The position numbers and the translations under genes are program-made. This document shows, one piece after another, positions 1 to 15,000 of a stretch of DNA of 64,000 bases. Under the pieces are notes generated by a model. That model searched no databases, had not been told where the DNA came from, and was given only the letters and a program-made list of their open reading frames with translations. How positions within the stretch are numbered: position 1 is the stretch's first letter; each line of letters opens with the position of its first letter. Source of the DNA: Telmatactis stephensoni (taxonomy: Eukaryota > Cnidaria > Anthozoa > Actiniaria > Isophelliidae); contig JALIZF010001814.1 in NCBI GenBank assembly GCA_029948255.1, forward strand, positions 62,001 to 126,000, read 5' to 3'.

Positions 1-3000
1 ACTAGTTGACCAAACGATTTGACTTCATCTGTTGGCAGGCAATGGAAAACCTGGAGCACAATAGAGAACAAAGCGTCTTATCTGTGAGCCTTATGAAGTA
101 TTAAAAACCGCCGCAAAACCTAATAAAGTAACGAGACAGACTACGACAGCGAGCAGGGAAAACCTTCAACTCGAGTGTCGGATCTTTTCGTTGTCTCTCG
201 TAGGGCGTCCACGCGAGGCACTTAAACTTCCCGGATTTCTCTGTGAACTACGTGCTTGAGAATTTGAGCACAACGAAGATAATAAATATGAATATCACGT
301 TATCGATACCTTTTCGTAAATTTCTGTATTGCGTTTTGCAGTTGCCATCCAGATATCCTAAAATGATAAAGAAATTTGTATATGTAGAACATGTTATTGG
401 CATTAATGTACAATTACGACGATAATAACGGCATTCAGATGCTGGTTTGGTGGTGATGATGATGATGGTGATGATGATAATGATGATGATGATGACGATG
501 ATAGTGATGAGATGATGGTGATAATGATGCCAATACAAGATCACCTCATAAAAGTCCTTGACAACAGGATCATCCACACGACTGTCATTTTCCTTTAATC
601 CAAGATGCTCTCTAGAAAATACAACGAATAACCTTCAACTTTGAATCGTCCAACTAACAATTTACTGAACATACAGTCGATCTTCTTCTTGCGACCACCT
701 CTCGATGGAGTCCAGCCTGTTTTTTATAGTACTAAAACTAAGTTTCGCAGTCAAAAACTAGTTGGGACCTCTCTATGGTGGCCACCTGACTTGAGATTTT
801 CGGTAGAATTCACTGTAGCATCGTTTCAATGAGAACATCACTGAGTATTGCTACTGACCTGAACAAGCTGGTGCGTAGTGAATGGGCAAATTTACCAGCT
901 TGATATGGAGAACCATTCATCGAAGTCGAAACCTAATAAGCGCAAAACTTGCATGAGAAAAAACTAGGTTCTTTCCTTGGGATCTAATCCAAAATTTTTC
1001 TCCCAACGTGAGACTATCACTAGTTGTTTGTCGAAGAGAAATATGTCAATTTCCCGTGCCTAACCAGAGCTTTCATGAATATTTCGTTCTATTACCAATT
1101 AAAACATATGCACTTAACAATGGTTTGGCAAAAGCCAACCCAGAATAACTAAAAGTTGAACGAGATAAAATATTGTGGAATACTTAATAACATCTGTGAT
1201 AACTTACGGTTTCTGTGTCTCGTACGATGACAGCAAGCTCAGAATCTCGTCTTCCAAGAAGACTGCGGTCATTGATGTTTGCTGGCTCACGTGAAAAAAA
1301 AAAATCAAATTAGCGCCCGAAAAAAATTATACAGTTTCTTTGCTTGTAAAGGTGCGGTAATACGAGCAACAAAATCACTCAACTTATCTCGCAACATTGC
1401 TGCGAAACAAGTTGAAGAGCGATGCTGCGCAATTTCCCACCCAAGTACAAACTCGTCTCGCAACAAAATAGTTTGCTGCAAGCTGAAAAAGTCTGTCGCA
1501 GCAAGCAGACAGTCGCTCAACTTTTTGCAACAAAATTTCATGATGTTGCGCGTATTACCACCCCAAAGTCAACTTGTCTCGCAGCAAACTGCGAAATGGC
1601 TTCCTTCGTGTTCGTGATTGATCCAATCAGAAGTCAGGATTCATTCAACTTGCAGCAAACTATTTTGTTGCGAGACAAGTTTGTTTTTGGGGTAGAAAAA
1701 CGCGCAGCATCACTCTTCAACTCGTTTCGCAGCAATGTTGCGAGACAATTTGAGCGATTTTGTTGCTCATATTACCGTAGCTTAAATGAAAAAAATACAG
1801 ATTCCCCTATTATGATACAGAATGTAATTCTTTTCTGGACTGATGGAATACTACCACATAAACATATTAGATAAAGATACTGAAAGAATATAAACTCATT
1901 CATCATCTTGCCGCAAAGACTTGTGGGACATGTCCTTAACAAGCACACAATAGTACGCGATGGGATGAGCTTATGACGTCATTATTTACCTGATCCAATG
2001 ATAACAGTATCATCATCAGCTATCATCATCTTGCTATGTACGTAAACCAGCTCTGTAATCTGTGATTAGAAAACAGAATGACATGCAATGTTTTTGGTGT
2101 GCAATAGGGTACATTCTCTTCTATTCTCATCTTCTCCCCTAACTTCGAGTTGCCCGGGTGCTGAGGTGATGTGATGTGGTGTGGTGTGGTGTAGTGTGAT
2201 TTGATGTGATGTGGTGTAGTGTGGTGTGTTGCTGTGTGGTCTGTGTGGTTTGATGTGTAGTGTGGTGTAGTGTAGTGTGGTATGGTGTAATGTGGTGTGA
2301 TGTGGTGTTTTGTGGTGTGATGTGGTGTAGTGGTTGTGGTGTAGTGTGATGTGGTGTAGTGTAGTGTGGTGCGTGGTGTACGTGTATTGTAGTGTGGTGT
2401 GGTGTGGTGTACGTGGTGTGTTGTAGTGTGATGTGGTGTGGTGGTAGACTGGAATTCAATTCCATTTCAACCTTTCCGGGTTTAATTCCATCAAATAGCA
2501 TGATTGCTCTCTAACTCTCGTTATTTCTACACTATGAATGAGTCACACGAGACCAATTATTCACTCAGCTACATACGTATGGTAACAGATCAAGTGTCAG
2601 TTTTCCACCCACACGAAAACTTCTCTATATACTATAATGATGTTCTTACTGGTTTTCCGTAAATTTCAGAATGATTTCGCAAAGAGTAGAATGAGATATA
2701 CTTCGAAGGATCGTCAACTGCAAAAAAGGGAACAAAAAGATGATAATCACGTAGCGAACAGGGTTGAAGAAGAAAGAGGCAAGGATGGCGAGGAAGTACC
2801 GAAGACAGAGAAAAGAAAAGACTAAGGAATAAGGAGAATTTAAGGAAGTGAAGGGGGGAAACAAGCAGAAGGGAAAACGAGGAAGGAAGGAAAGAAGGAA
2901 GGAAGGAGGGAGGGAGGGAGGGAGGGAGGGAGGGAGGGAGGAAGGAAGGAAGGAAGGAAGGGAGGAAGGAAGGGAGGGAGGAAGGAAGGGAGGGAGGGAA

Positions 3001-6000
3001 GAAGGGAGGGAGGAAGGAGGGAAGGGGAGCACGAAAAACGTAACGGAAGAAATTATAGTAGGCGAAGAATGGAGAGCAAGGAAAGAAGAACAAATGAGAA
3101 AGATACAAGGTGTAGGGGCAGGAGTTCATCGTTATGGTACCTGTTCTGGCAATTCTTGACAGTAATGAGTCACTTCCTCGGCAAATAGAACGATAGTTCC
3201 AGTGTGTTATCGCACCGATAGCAGTACCAGATGGAGTGCCAATTTCACCTATTATTGGTAAAGTGTACATATGAAACAGTGTTCTCTGAAAACATTAGCA
3301 CTGTAGTTCATCCTGAGAAATCCGGACACTAAACGAGCAAAACAACAGTGTCCGTTTTACAGAAGGTGTCCATTTTGAGGTGACCCAATTCAATGGGGAT
3401 CATAGACGTATCTGTATTACAAAGGTGTCAGTATAATAGAAGGATCACGATACCTTCAAATGCAGGAAGGAGAGGCATTACAACAATCACTCTAAAGCAG
3501 GACTGTTCTCTGTTGATAGAAAAAGTTTTGAAGAAAAATCAGCAGCAGCAACAGCAGCATCAATTAAATCTTTAAAGTACCTTTTTAGTAGGAGGGTCAA
3601 GGGACAAGGTGGTATCGCTTCATGTCAAGTGGCGATGGTTACATGCATCTACTTAACAAGCAGATTCCATTTTTCCGTGCGTCTGTACTCTAATAGATGC
3701 ACAGATGACGTCAAAATGCGGTGACAAAACTTACACCACGTGACGAAGTCGAGTTGCGTGACTGTTGTTCTGATGACGTCTTCTGTGCATCTATTAGAGT
3801 ACAGACCCACGGAAAATGGAATCTATTTGTTTTATATAATATTCATCGAAAAATTTCAACCAATCTGAGCGCACGTAAGATTCAATGACGTCATATATGC
3901 GTGTGTATTGAAATCACCAACGATTCTCGACCAATCAGAGCGCGCGTAAAATACCAATTATCATATAAAGGTTAATACTTTAGAGGGAATCCTAAACAAG
4001 TACGAGAGTCATGATGACGGGATTCGAACTTCCACTTTAAACAACTAAGTTCCCCTTCACTTATGTAAAAAGAATTCTGACAATTTTGCAACTTACCGAT
4101 GTGCTTTTTGGATTCTCATCAATAATGCCTCGCCGATTTCATTCCTAACGCCTTCAGCCAAAACACTTGTGATAAAGAACTGATTCTATGGAACAAAAAC
4201 ACGCGAACTTAGACGAAAGAGCTCGATTAGAACCAGCTGGAGGGATGGTGATTGCGAACCAGGACTTGTGGAGTATTGCACCTATAAATGAACCGATTTC
4301 CCCAAGGGTGGGCAGCCTATGAAGAAACTCATATTGCTGAGTTTCATTCATTCTTTTGGGAATCAAAAGACAATGAAGCGGTAGCCATGTTGGATGAACA
4401 AACAATAGACGCGAATGAGAAATCTTTTGTTGAAGTTCATCCAAGATGGCTGCCGTGACGTCATATGCAACCCAAGAATACTGATTTCTTCTTAGAAAGT
4501 AGGAGTAAAGGACAAAGGCAAAACAATACTGCTAAACGACCTGCTAATCAATTAGTTTGACTAGCTAGAAATGTCCGCTTTAGAGAAGTGTACACCTTAC
4601 AAGAGTGTCCTCTTTATGGAGGTTTATAATATCAATGTTTACCTCAATGTAAATGAAATGTTTAGCGTTATGTATAGTGTCTATGTACGCCTGCATGATA
4701 GATGTTTCAGTAGGAATACCTCCAGACCACGAACTCAGAGAACGAAGAATCTGAAAACAAGGAGAGTAATATTGTAGAAACTCGTTTTTTAGAACTTCCA
4801 AGGGAAAAAAATATTTGAGATTGAGCGCAAATACTAAAAGCATGAAAAATAGCACTAACTAAATAGTACAAAATAGCACTAAATAAACGATGGATAACAA
4901 AGGATTTCAGTAATAATTGGTGTTTGCGCTCTAACAGGAATTCTACAGGATTCTACATACAAGAAATCCAGATCTAAGTTTGAGGTTTTACCTGACAATC
5001 AACATTCCTTGCTTTAGGATCGTCAGGGGGTTCATTCAGGTGTGTGTTAGTGTAACTCTTTGGAAGGAGATATGGAATGTGCTCTATTTGTTTGACTTTT
5101 TCCATCTACAAAAAGAAAATGTATTAAAGTATGAATACATCACGTTGCGATGATGGCATGATTAAGATGGCGATATATCATGATGATGATAATGATGACG
5201 ATAGTGATGACGATAACGATAATGATGGTGATGACTTAACAAATAGATGCCATTTTCCCGTGCGTCTGTACTCTATTTGCACAGATGACGTCAAAATGTG
5301 GTGAGAACAATAAAGAATGTCACGAGACGAAGGCGGCTGGCGTTACTATTGTTCTCACCACATTTTGACGTCATCTGTGCAACTATTAGAGTACAGACGC
5401 ACGGGAAAATTTATTATTGTGCAGTTGCACAAAAAAGGGATCTGTTTGTTTTGTTTAGTAATATTAATCGAAATATTTCAATCAATAAATAAGAGCGCAC
5501 GTATTATTTTGCGTCATCATCCTGTGTACTGTTATCACACAAGCGTATCAACCAATCAAAGCGCACGTATTATTTTATGACGTCATCCTGTGTACTGTAA
5601 TCACACATGAGAATATCGACCAATCAGAGCGCGTGTAATATACCACTTATTTTATAAAAGGTGATACATTTTATCACCTTTTATTTTATAAAAGGTGATA
5701 AAAGAACATACTTTAGTTGCATTCCATCTTAGTATGAAATGACGAGCAACGTCACGAGCAGGAGAGCCATACACTACAACACCAACATCGTGCCACGGCA
5801 TTCGAGGCAACAATTCTCTATCAATTGAGTCTAATAACAAAAAATAGTTCTTTGTAAATTTTAGTCTTGATCATATAGTGACTCAAGCAGGGGAGCATAT
5901 AGATACAAAAATAATTCGCTTGTGACACAAAAGTTCCACATCATTTTTTAAAGTTCGCGTAATGATTACTACCCTCCCTCGCCCACCATTCAATATCGTT

Positions 6001-9000
6001 CTCGAATTACCGCCAAACCTATGCCCATACAAGAGGGCCGATTGTACGAAGGTTGGATAAAGTTATCCACCGAATAAGAGTTATCCACTGTATAGATTTT
6101 GTATAGATTTTATCCGCTGGATAAGGATTTATTTGCTGGATATTGCTATTCACCCTTCGTACAACCGGTCCCAGTGGAATAAGGCTCAACAACCAACAAT
6201 GATTGGGAGGGGTGACTGTAGGCAAGCAGGGACGGAGTACTGCTCACCTTCATGTGGTCTTTCAACAGCGTAGAAGTCTCTCTTAATAGGGTTGGAGTAG
6301 TCCTTGCCAACCCACAGTCGTGCACCGCCATCTACTTCAGAGTTCAACTGTGGTCTGGATAAGGTTTGAATTCTACTTCCATCAATAGCATCCTTCATTA
6401 GTATACCACCAAATTGGCCTATTCTACCTATTTCTTGCTCCTGAAATCAGTAACGCAAAGCAATAGATCTCTCCCGAATTCGCATGACTGACCACAAAAC
6501 AATAGATTCAAGTCTATATATTGTGTGGTTGTTGGCTCGAAAGTCTTTACTATTCCAACAACCACACACACACATCGATAATCGACAGAATTTTATTTAC
6601 AAAATGCAAATCTTTTTATCTTGTAAAAAAAATAAAATAAACCCTTAATTATATATATATTTTAAATTATTATATGTAGCTGTACTGTAACTATTATTGT
6701 CATGTGTATATATATATAATATTTATTTAAAAGAGAATATGTGTGTAAATAAAAAAAAAAGAAGTCTAAAGTCTAAGTCGAGGCTGGGGTGGGGTGGATA
6801 AAGTACAGTGAATGTATATAGGTTTGTCCACCCCAGCCTCGCCTTGAATCTATTGTTTCGTGATAAGTCATGCGAATTCAAGAAAGGTCTATTGATTTTG
6901 ATGGCAAGAGAAATGAATACCAGGGGCGGATCCAAGATTTTGCAAAGGGGGTGTCCCAAATAGGCCTCTTGAGAGATGACGTCACATCCAAGATGGCGGC
7001 CTCCTAACAATTGAATCTGATGACGTCATCTCTTATGGCGCTAGGGGGATGTCCGGTGCACCTATGGACACCCCCCTGGATCCGCCCTGAATACGCAGAC
7101 ATTTTTCTTTCGGACCAGAAAGCATTCTGACTATAAGTGTCCAAGAGCTCTGACTAGGTGCCATATTGCGCGCCGTTACCACATCTACGTATGAAAGGCT
7201 ACTCAACCAAACTAGCTTGTACGTACCGTATGAGTGAGATGCCAGTATTTATCGATGGGAGGAGCAGCCGAGCCAAAGTCTGTCAGCCGGTGAGTGGAGT
7301 CATCCCAACGACCAAAGCAAAGATCCAAACCTTAAAAAACACGAGTTAATATTACTACGACACGCATAAAAGAAAATTGTTCAAAAATATCACATGTATA
7401 TGAGAGAGATTTTCTATCTATCATATCGACGTCCCGTATGGAGGACTCTCGGAAGAAATTTTCACAGCATGGATCGCGTCTTTTCAGTATCAAAACATTT
7501 ACGGTGAACCCCTCTAATGCGGACACTTTGGGAACCAGCTCTTCGTGTTCGTCTTAGAGAGGTGTCTACCTTAGAGGGAGGTTTGTTACAGACAGTACAG
7601 CGCATGCAATTAGGCTGGGACCTGGTAATGTGTTCATCTTAAAGTGGTGTCCGCCTTACAGGGGTGTTCGCATTAAGGGAGTTCATCGATTATCAAAACA
7701 GAAGAAGTTTGGTGTTCATACTGTACCGTGAGAGATGGTTTTTCAGCCATACGAAGTCTGATTTAGAAAGACGGACAGACATTCACTAAGTTTGCAATAC
7801 CTCACCTCCAAGAAATGTGACTTTTTGATCGACAGACACTATCTTCTCATGGTGAGCCCAGTACAAGATACCTGATCCAGGGACGTGGTCGGGATGACGC
7901 ATTACCTGGAAATTGCGTAAATGTAAATGTAATGCTTTGTTTATAGTGGAAGAGCGCTTAGTTATCCAGCTAGTTTCTAGGCACTCCACTGAAATAATCA
8001 CAACTAAATAATGTAAATGACAATGAACCCAACTGGCAAGGAGGCAAACCAGTTGGCTATACACAAGAATGGTTGAGAAACTGAATTTGAACGTGGCTAA
8101 CCCGGAACAAATACAGTCTCAGCTAGTGGCGAGAGCGGGACTCAACTCGGGGTCACCGGATTCTGAGACCGACGCTCTGACTACTCGACCATGCTGCTTC
8201 CTCCTACATGTAATACTAAATTGATAAGAAAGTCATTTTTCTTTTGGAGTGACAGAACAAGCATTGAATATCCAAAACGGAATGAAGTACAAATGAGTGG
8301 AAATGGACTCAGCAAAAACCCGAGCCCACCATGATTACGGTGTTTGAACCCGCGTGTGTAATCTGCGCATGCGTACCTTAATGTTAGGATGTAAGCGAGT
8401 TAATGTAGCCTTGGTATATGCACTGTTTATAGTCAACGCCAGCTCAACTTCTTTGTACAGTAAAACATATATCTTGACTCCATTTTCCTACAAAAAAGTA
8501 ACCAGAATTAAAATCTTTGTCGCTCATAATTCTCCCTTTTATTATTTACTCTCAATATTTACTCTCTTCTTGGTCTGGTTGGTGTTGGCTCCATTATATA
8601 TCATTCTGTCTACCTGCTTAATAATTTCCATTCTTCTTGTCCATCTTAATTGGCCTTACTAAACATTCACTTCTTTCTCTTCAGTCTTAAAAACGATTTA
8701 TTGCTTCCTCAGTTGCCTGTCTGTGTGTCTCATCACAGCTTCACAGTCTGAAGAAAGATCCGTAAAACTTAGTTGGCTAGGGCTTATCGGCGTATTAATA
8801 GTGTCTGTCTGTCTGTCCGTCCGTCTGTCTGTCTGTCTGTCTGTCTCTTCATCTATCCGTCCGTCCGTCCCAATACTCACAGCTTTTCTCTTCAACAGCT
8901 GATCCAATCTCCATCGGTTTCCCTGTGTAATCGGTCGCTTTAGATGAAGCTCAGGAGAAACCCTGGTTAAGATCAAAGACATGATCAAGTTTTCTAATCG

Positions 9001-12000
9001 AAGAGGCCGCAACTACTATTTGGGCGAGGGCCTGATCAGAGCTGTTACACGTAGATTCTTGTAGATTTCCATGAAAAAAAGTACGACGTAAATGGGACCG
9101 ATCTGCGCTTCCTTTCGCTCTTCAAGCGACAGCTTTCCTAAAAGTCACTTTGAAGAGCATTCTCGTGCAACTACCTCCGTTGTTGTATTACTATAATCGG
9201 GAGACAAAACTAGTTTAGTGGATTTGAAAATAGCTAAGTTGACAAGTCTTACCACCAGCCAGCGATGAGTATCTCTTCTTTTGCTTCTTCGATAGCGTTT
9301 GCCACTGCATCGAAATATGACGCTCCATCGACAAACCTACAAGTACCCAAAACGTACATGAACACGATACCCAGATATCAAAGTAAAATTTCAGTTGATA
9401 TTTTTGAAAAGTCTGAAGAATTGAGAACCTCCCCCACCCCCCACATGGTGTCATATAAGGGGTATAACTACTTACAGATCTTCAACATTGTTGACCTCAG
9501 TAAATGATACTTTCTTACCATTTTGAGTAGCAGCCATTACGAACAGGGGCAAAGGACCCATAAGGCTGTTCCTTCATCCACTCGGCACCGGAAGTGGCCA
9601 TCACACTGACAATGGACCTCATCCATTCGCTAACAAACATATGACATGTGACATTCGATGGCACCACATATAAATACTAAGCATCACGTTCTTCACAGTG
9701 TTGATAAAGCATGCATCAAACGTTCAGCCAATGAGAGCGTGCGTGATGCCGTAGTAATTAATTGAACAGATTACCGCACTTCTACACAATCTTAATTTAT
9801 TTTATCATATCTGACATACAGATTGATTAAAAAGGTTCTTCACAAGCTAGTGATGCAAACTCTATTTTACGTTAAAGAATACAGATGTATATATTAAATG
9901 CGTCCATAAGCCAATCAGAGCGTTCGTTACATATTTTTCACGCGCGATGTTCTGTAATTTGATAAAGTATGCATCAAACATGTTGTTCAGCCAATCAGAG
10001 CGCTCGTTATAAGTCAGTACAATTCACATATTTCCCACTCGCGATGTCCATGTAATTTGATAAAGCATGCACCAAACACGTCGTTCAGCCGATGGGAGCG
10101 TGTGTTCGATCACAGCAATTTAACACATTACTTACTTAGCTTTTCTGTCTGTCCAGCATGCAAGAAGAAGCTCCCTGAACATTGTTGAAAAAACAATAAA
10201 AACAACGATCTAGTGAATGTTGTACTTTCAAATTAAGTCAGTATTAAAAGACGTTCACAATACTTTTTTAAGGTTGCTCGAAATTTCCTCTGAAAGCTAA
10301 CCTTGATTCATTTCTGATGATAAGTCCATGTGTAACGCTTGTTTCTCCACTACCATACTTGAAAGTAAAATCTCTGTCTATCAGAATAACACCAACCAAT
10401 TGCTTGGTCTTGGGACTGTAAAAGTGCACCAAAAATTAATTTCAGATTTTCACATTTCATTTGAGTTTTCTTTATATTATTTGTCTACGTTTCTCCTCTT
10501 TCTAAACCTAAGCTAACCCCTTGTCTTCAGTCCATTTTTCTCTTTCTTTTGGGATAAAGAAGGTGTCATAAGCAAACTCACTGTCTTATAAAAGTCAAAC
10601 GAAACAAGTTTTGAAAGGTATCAGTACTATTGCTTGGTTACATGTGACGTCACGGCAGCCATGTTGGATGAACTTCAACAAAGTATCTCTCATTAGCGTC
10701 TCTTGTTCGTTCATCCAACATGGCTACCGCTTCTTTGTCTTTGGATTCCCGAAGGAATGGATGAACCCAAGCTAGAGTGGTCCAAGACCTGAGACCTGAG
10801 GAACACCATTATATAATACGCAAGTATTCTTCTCCTTTTCTTTTCGTTTCGCCTTCGGTTTTCCATGGTTTTCATTTATATGTGTAGAGTACAAAGCACG
10901 AATGATTAACTTACTTCAAATAAGCAACAAAACTATCTTTTACTACAAGCCACCTAAAAGAAACAAAAGAAAACAAGAAAAAACTCAAAATTAATACTGG
11001 AAATGGATGTCTGAATAAACGCAGCAACTGCCAAAATATAAATTCATGCAGTTGTGTATTTAATACCTTTTCCGCCAGATACCACAAGACAACAAAGGTG
11101 CACTACAACTACAGCAGCCAGGTGGGAAACGATGACCACCAGACCTTTTCTTCACAACTCCTTCCCTATAATGACAAAAAGTAACATTTCTGAGTTACCT
11201 CCGCCCATGCAACTCTTTACCATTTTGTTATTTATAGGAGGACGAACTCAATCCCCAGTGACTTAACACTCTAGTTTCGACTTCTCTCTTTCGTGCAGTT
11301 TAATCAGCTTAGTTTAAATAGCCACAAAATAGATCACCGATAAAGAGAGAGGGGAGGAGAGGTAAAGTGCACACGGCCTCATGTTTATCAACTGACGTAA
11401 TATAAGGCCATTTACCTTAGCTTTTTCCCCACAATTTTTTCATGCATAATCTAACATTACCTTCCTTTACTTCCAAGATCATTCATAAACGAAAGTTGAC
11501 TGACTTCCAAAAAGTGAAGAGTTTCTTTATGGTTACGATAATGTTTATTTTTCAAAATAATCTGCAAAATAAAAAAGGTTTTCTTGGAGCAGATACAGAA
11601 ATGAACTATAAAAATATTACATCATTATAAAATACAAGATGTTCATGTGATCCATAGCGTTAAGCAACGAGAAGGGAGCAAATCCACTATACAGTGACAT
11701 GATTATTGAAAACGTGCGTTGCCTCGTTTACACACTTGTCTCGTTTATTTTCATGGCAGATTCTCGACGTCGACGAAATAGATTGAACCTAGACCCGAGC
11801 TACCACAGGTAGCCCAAGTAACAAGCTTTTTCTTCTTGATTAATTCTTAAGCGTTTCTTGTCACATTTCCCAGCCTGACGTTCTCTCAAAATCCCAAACT
11901 ATCAAAATCTCTTTACAAGAACTAAGTGATTTAAAGGTAGTAGTGTGGTCCTCAATCGCTCATTAATTTCACAGTGACCTTCAGTATCTTTTTGGTGCTT

Positions 12001-15000
12001 ACTTGAGGTTGAGGTAGAGTGTCAAACTTTGTTGCAAACTGCTTTTTAAGAATTTTAATTATCCAAAACTGCTGGCTTTTTTCAGATTTTGTCACGTGAC
12101 ATGCGTTTTCAATGTTTTTATGAGCGGAGCATGTATGCAATTTGTCTGCGCAAGGCTGTGTTTTAGTTTTTTAAAAATTCATTTGCATATCGAATGCAAG
12201 AAATTTGTTGACATAGAATATTTGGTTGGTCATCTTGTGCTTCAAAATTATGTTCCAAGAACTATAACTGAAATGCCGAGACGCAAACAGTCTTCCTACC
12301 CTCATAGCATTGTGCTAAATTATTTTTGTCGAACGTACTGCAGATGGCAAAATTTCACTGCTCAGCTCAAAATCAGTCTAAACTCGGAAGAAAGACAAAA
12401 CTCGCCTACTTTCCGGTTATATTTCGCGTAAAAAAACAACTACAAGGTTAAGCTTTTGAGAGAAATCATAACCTCAGCACATCTTTATTCAAATTTGGAT
12501 CTGGACACTTTTGGCTGCAGCGTTATGTTAAAATATCAGGCTGATTAATTTGCATTTTTGAGAAATTAAGATTCTTATGTTATGAAACATAGTTTTGATC
12601 ATTTTGGGAATTTTAAGATATCTCATTTTAGCATATTTTAGTATTTCATAATACTAAGGATAGTTACATCTAATTAGGTGCAACTGCTTGTACACAGCAG
12701 TTGACCCTTTTAATGATAGCCCATCAGTGAGGTTTTTATGAGGTAAAAGTCAACACATCGATAATAAGCTATCGGTAAGAATTGCATAAAGTCAGAGCCA
12801 TCATGCCTTACCAACGACTAATTACTTTGACCAGAAAGACCGACCTTTAATAAGATCAGAGCCACCATGTCTTACCACTGACTAATTACCTTGACCAGAT
12901 CGACCTTTAAACCCCAGCTGTTGACTTTGCGGACCCTCAGTTGTTGACCGACCCGGTCAGTCCGCGCTGCGCAGTAGACGGCTCAATTAATTATAGTTGA
13001 CACAGCTGTCATCGAATGACGTTATCGGAACAGAAAATTTCTATAATTTTTGCCGTTTCAAAACATTTTTATTCAATCCTTACATAGTATGGCTTTATTC
13101 TTCAAGGTGCGCAAAGTGACTTATGCGTTTTTCATTTCGTTGACAGATAAATTTTTAGAGCTCTTTTTTCGTCTTCGTAAAGACATTTTAGCTGATAACT
13201 TCGCTATTTTTTACTTTTCCAGAAAACCCATACGTAACTTTGTGGAGCATAATACATAACACATTTCAAGATAAAAATAATCATTTTAGCTGCAAACTCC
13301 TCAAGAATTATAGAACCAGCTGTATGCGCATGCGCACTGGAGATTTCAGATGTTTGACGCTTTATAGTTCGGCTGTATCATAATGAACAGCTTCAATATG
13401 CTTATATTTGGTTTAACGGCTTTCAATGTTTTGACCCATTATTTTGCTTAGCTTCGGCCGACTGATAATTTGAGAAATTTGCAGCATATTTTGTTGAATT
13501 AATTTCAATGAAAAATTATATTTGTCGGTCTCTCGATTGAAATGCGAACCTTTAAGACCCAAAGAAACGGGGGCATTCCAAAAGTGACATTTTCTCAAAA
13601 ACTCGTAAAATCGAAGGCGTCAATTCGCTTTTACAGCCAACATAGCAACCACGTTGCTTAGCAACGAAATATGTCCCAGCACCCTTAAGTGCCATGACTC
13701 TATGCATACCAAGAGACCATAATACTAAGAGAGCGAAGCTCAGTATTGATGTCTGTGCCATGTTCGTGGCGGCTAAGGCTATTTTTAGTAACTTCGCCAT
13801 CGCGCGCGCAAGTCCCTCGACCAGTAGAATTTGATTTTTGACGTACGCGCGGACGGGACCATTTGAATTCTATATGTTTAATAGCCTTGCGCGCGCGATG
13901 GCGAAGTTAATAAAAATAGCCTTAGCCGCCACGAACATGGCACAGACATCAATACTGAGCTTCGCTCTCTTAGTATTATGGTCTCTTGTGCATACTTAAA
14001 ACTATTTAAACCTTTTGGCCATTTGTGATTAACACCTAGATTCTGTTACACAAATCTTATCTTGATACTAGAACGATTTCACATAACTTACTTTTAGATG
14101 CAAATGAGTAAAACAATATGCTAATGACAAAATAGCATGTTAATGATGTAAACGCACGAAACCGCACGCATCGCACGCAACGCGCGACAAGTTGACAAGA
14201 TGGCTCTGAAATTTACGGTTACCGAGTTTACATTTATGACGCTTTTCAAATGAGTTTGGGTTTATGTTGTTCGTTTATATGATTCATCATGCTTATCTAT
14301 AAAGTAATCAAAGCTTGCGGTTTCGTGCGTTTACATCATTAACATGCTGTTTTGCATAAGCATATTATTTTATTCATTTGCATGTAAAAGTAAGTTATGT
14401 GAAATCGTTCCATTTAGTATTGTTCCTCTACAACCAATCTTAAATAATCCTCCTTATAACTAGTTATTTTATGAAAAGTACCTTAGTTCTGTACGCTAAT
14501 GTCTATTAGCATATTCTAATTTATGTTCATGTCGACACTAGTGAAAAACGTCTGCGCATGCGTGCATATTACGATGTTTTCTTAAGAAATGTTTGAGTTT
14601 TAGCCTGAAATGAAATGCTCGTGTTCTCGGTGTATACATAAAATTTCTCTTGTATACTTTTGTGAGACAAAGATATTGTATTTATGAAGACATTATATGA
14701 ATACTGGCCCTAAGTTTCAAGAAATAACCTTAAGTTTTGACATTTTGTGAAAACCATTGTTGAAGGCAAGCGTAAAAACGAAATTTGCATAATTTACAAA
14801 AGCACGAAGACTTGACTACGAGCATGCGCAGACGTTTTTCACTAGTGTCGTTCATGTCAGCATTTCTGTACTTGGACGTATTTTGAAAGAGATCGTCATA
14901 CAAAAGTTCCATGTCAACATAAACTTCTTGCATTCGATATGCAAATGAAGTTCAAACCAAAAACATACATGCACAGACAAGTTGTATACCTGTTTTACTT

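Larger units (their letters stand above)
12150..14990. repeat. Repeat-dense core of PLD intron 3
   Basis: Bounded by inverted copies of CATTTGCATATCGAATGCAA (about 12180-12200 and 14926-14945), each followed by AAGTTT..TTGACAT-like sequence. Inside are a 60-bp tandem duplication (12780-12910, TCAGAGCCACCATG.. ACTAATTAC), two large foldbacks listed separately, and an inverted pair at 14530-14561/14823-14851 (CACTAGTGAAAAACGTCTGC). No exon seen. Confidence 0.6.

Noticed and set aside
1279..1874. Overlapping ORFs on both strands
   Set aside because: Lie in a foldback element; no splice or domain support.
2139..2501. His/Thr-rich minus-strand ORF
   Set aside because: Pure by-product of the TGTGG minisatellite.
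2632..3270. Pro/Ser-rich minus-strand ORFs and Lys/Glu/Gly-rich plus-strand ORF
   Set aside because: Six-frame reading of the polypurine tract; only the short PLD exons 20 and 21 inside are real.
8130..8212. Possible tRNA gene
   Set aside because: The A and B boxes are degenerate and it continues into a SINE body, so it is a retroposed tRNA relative.
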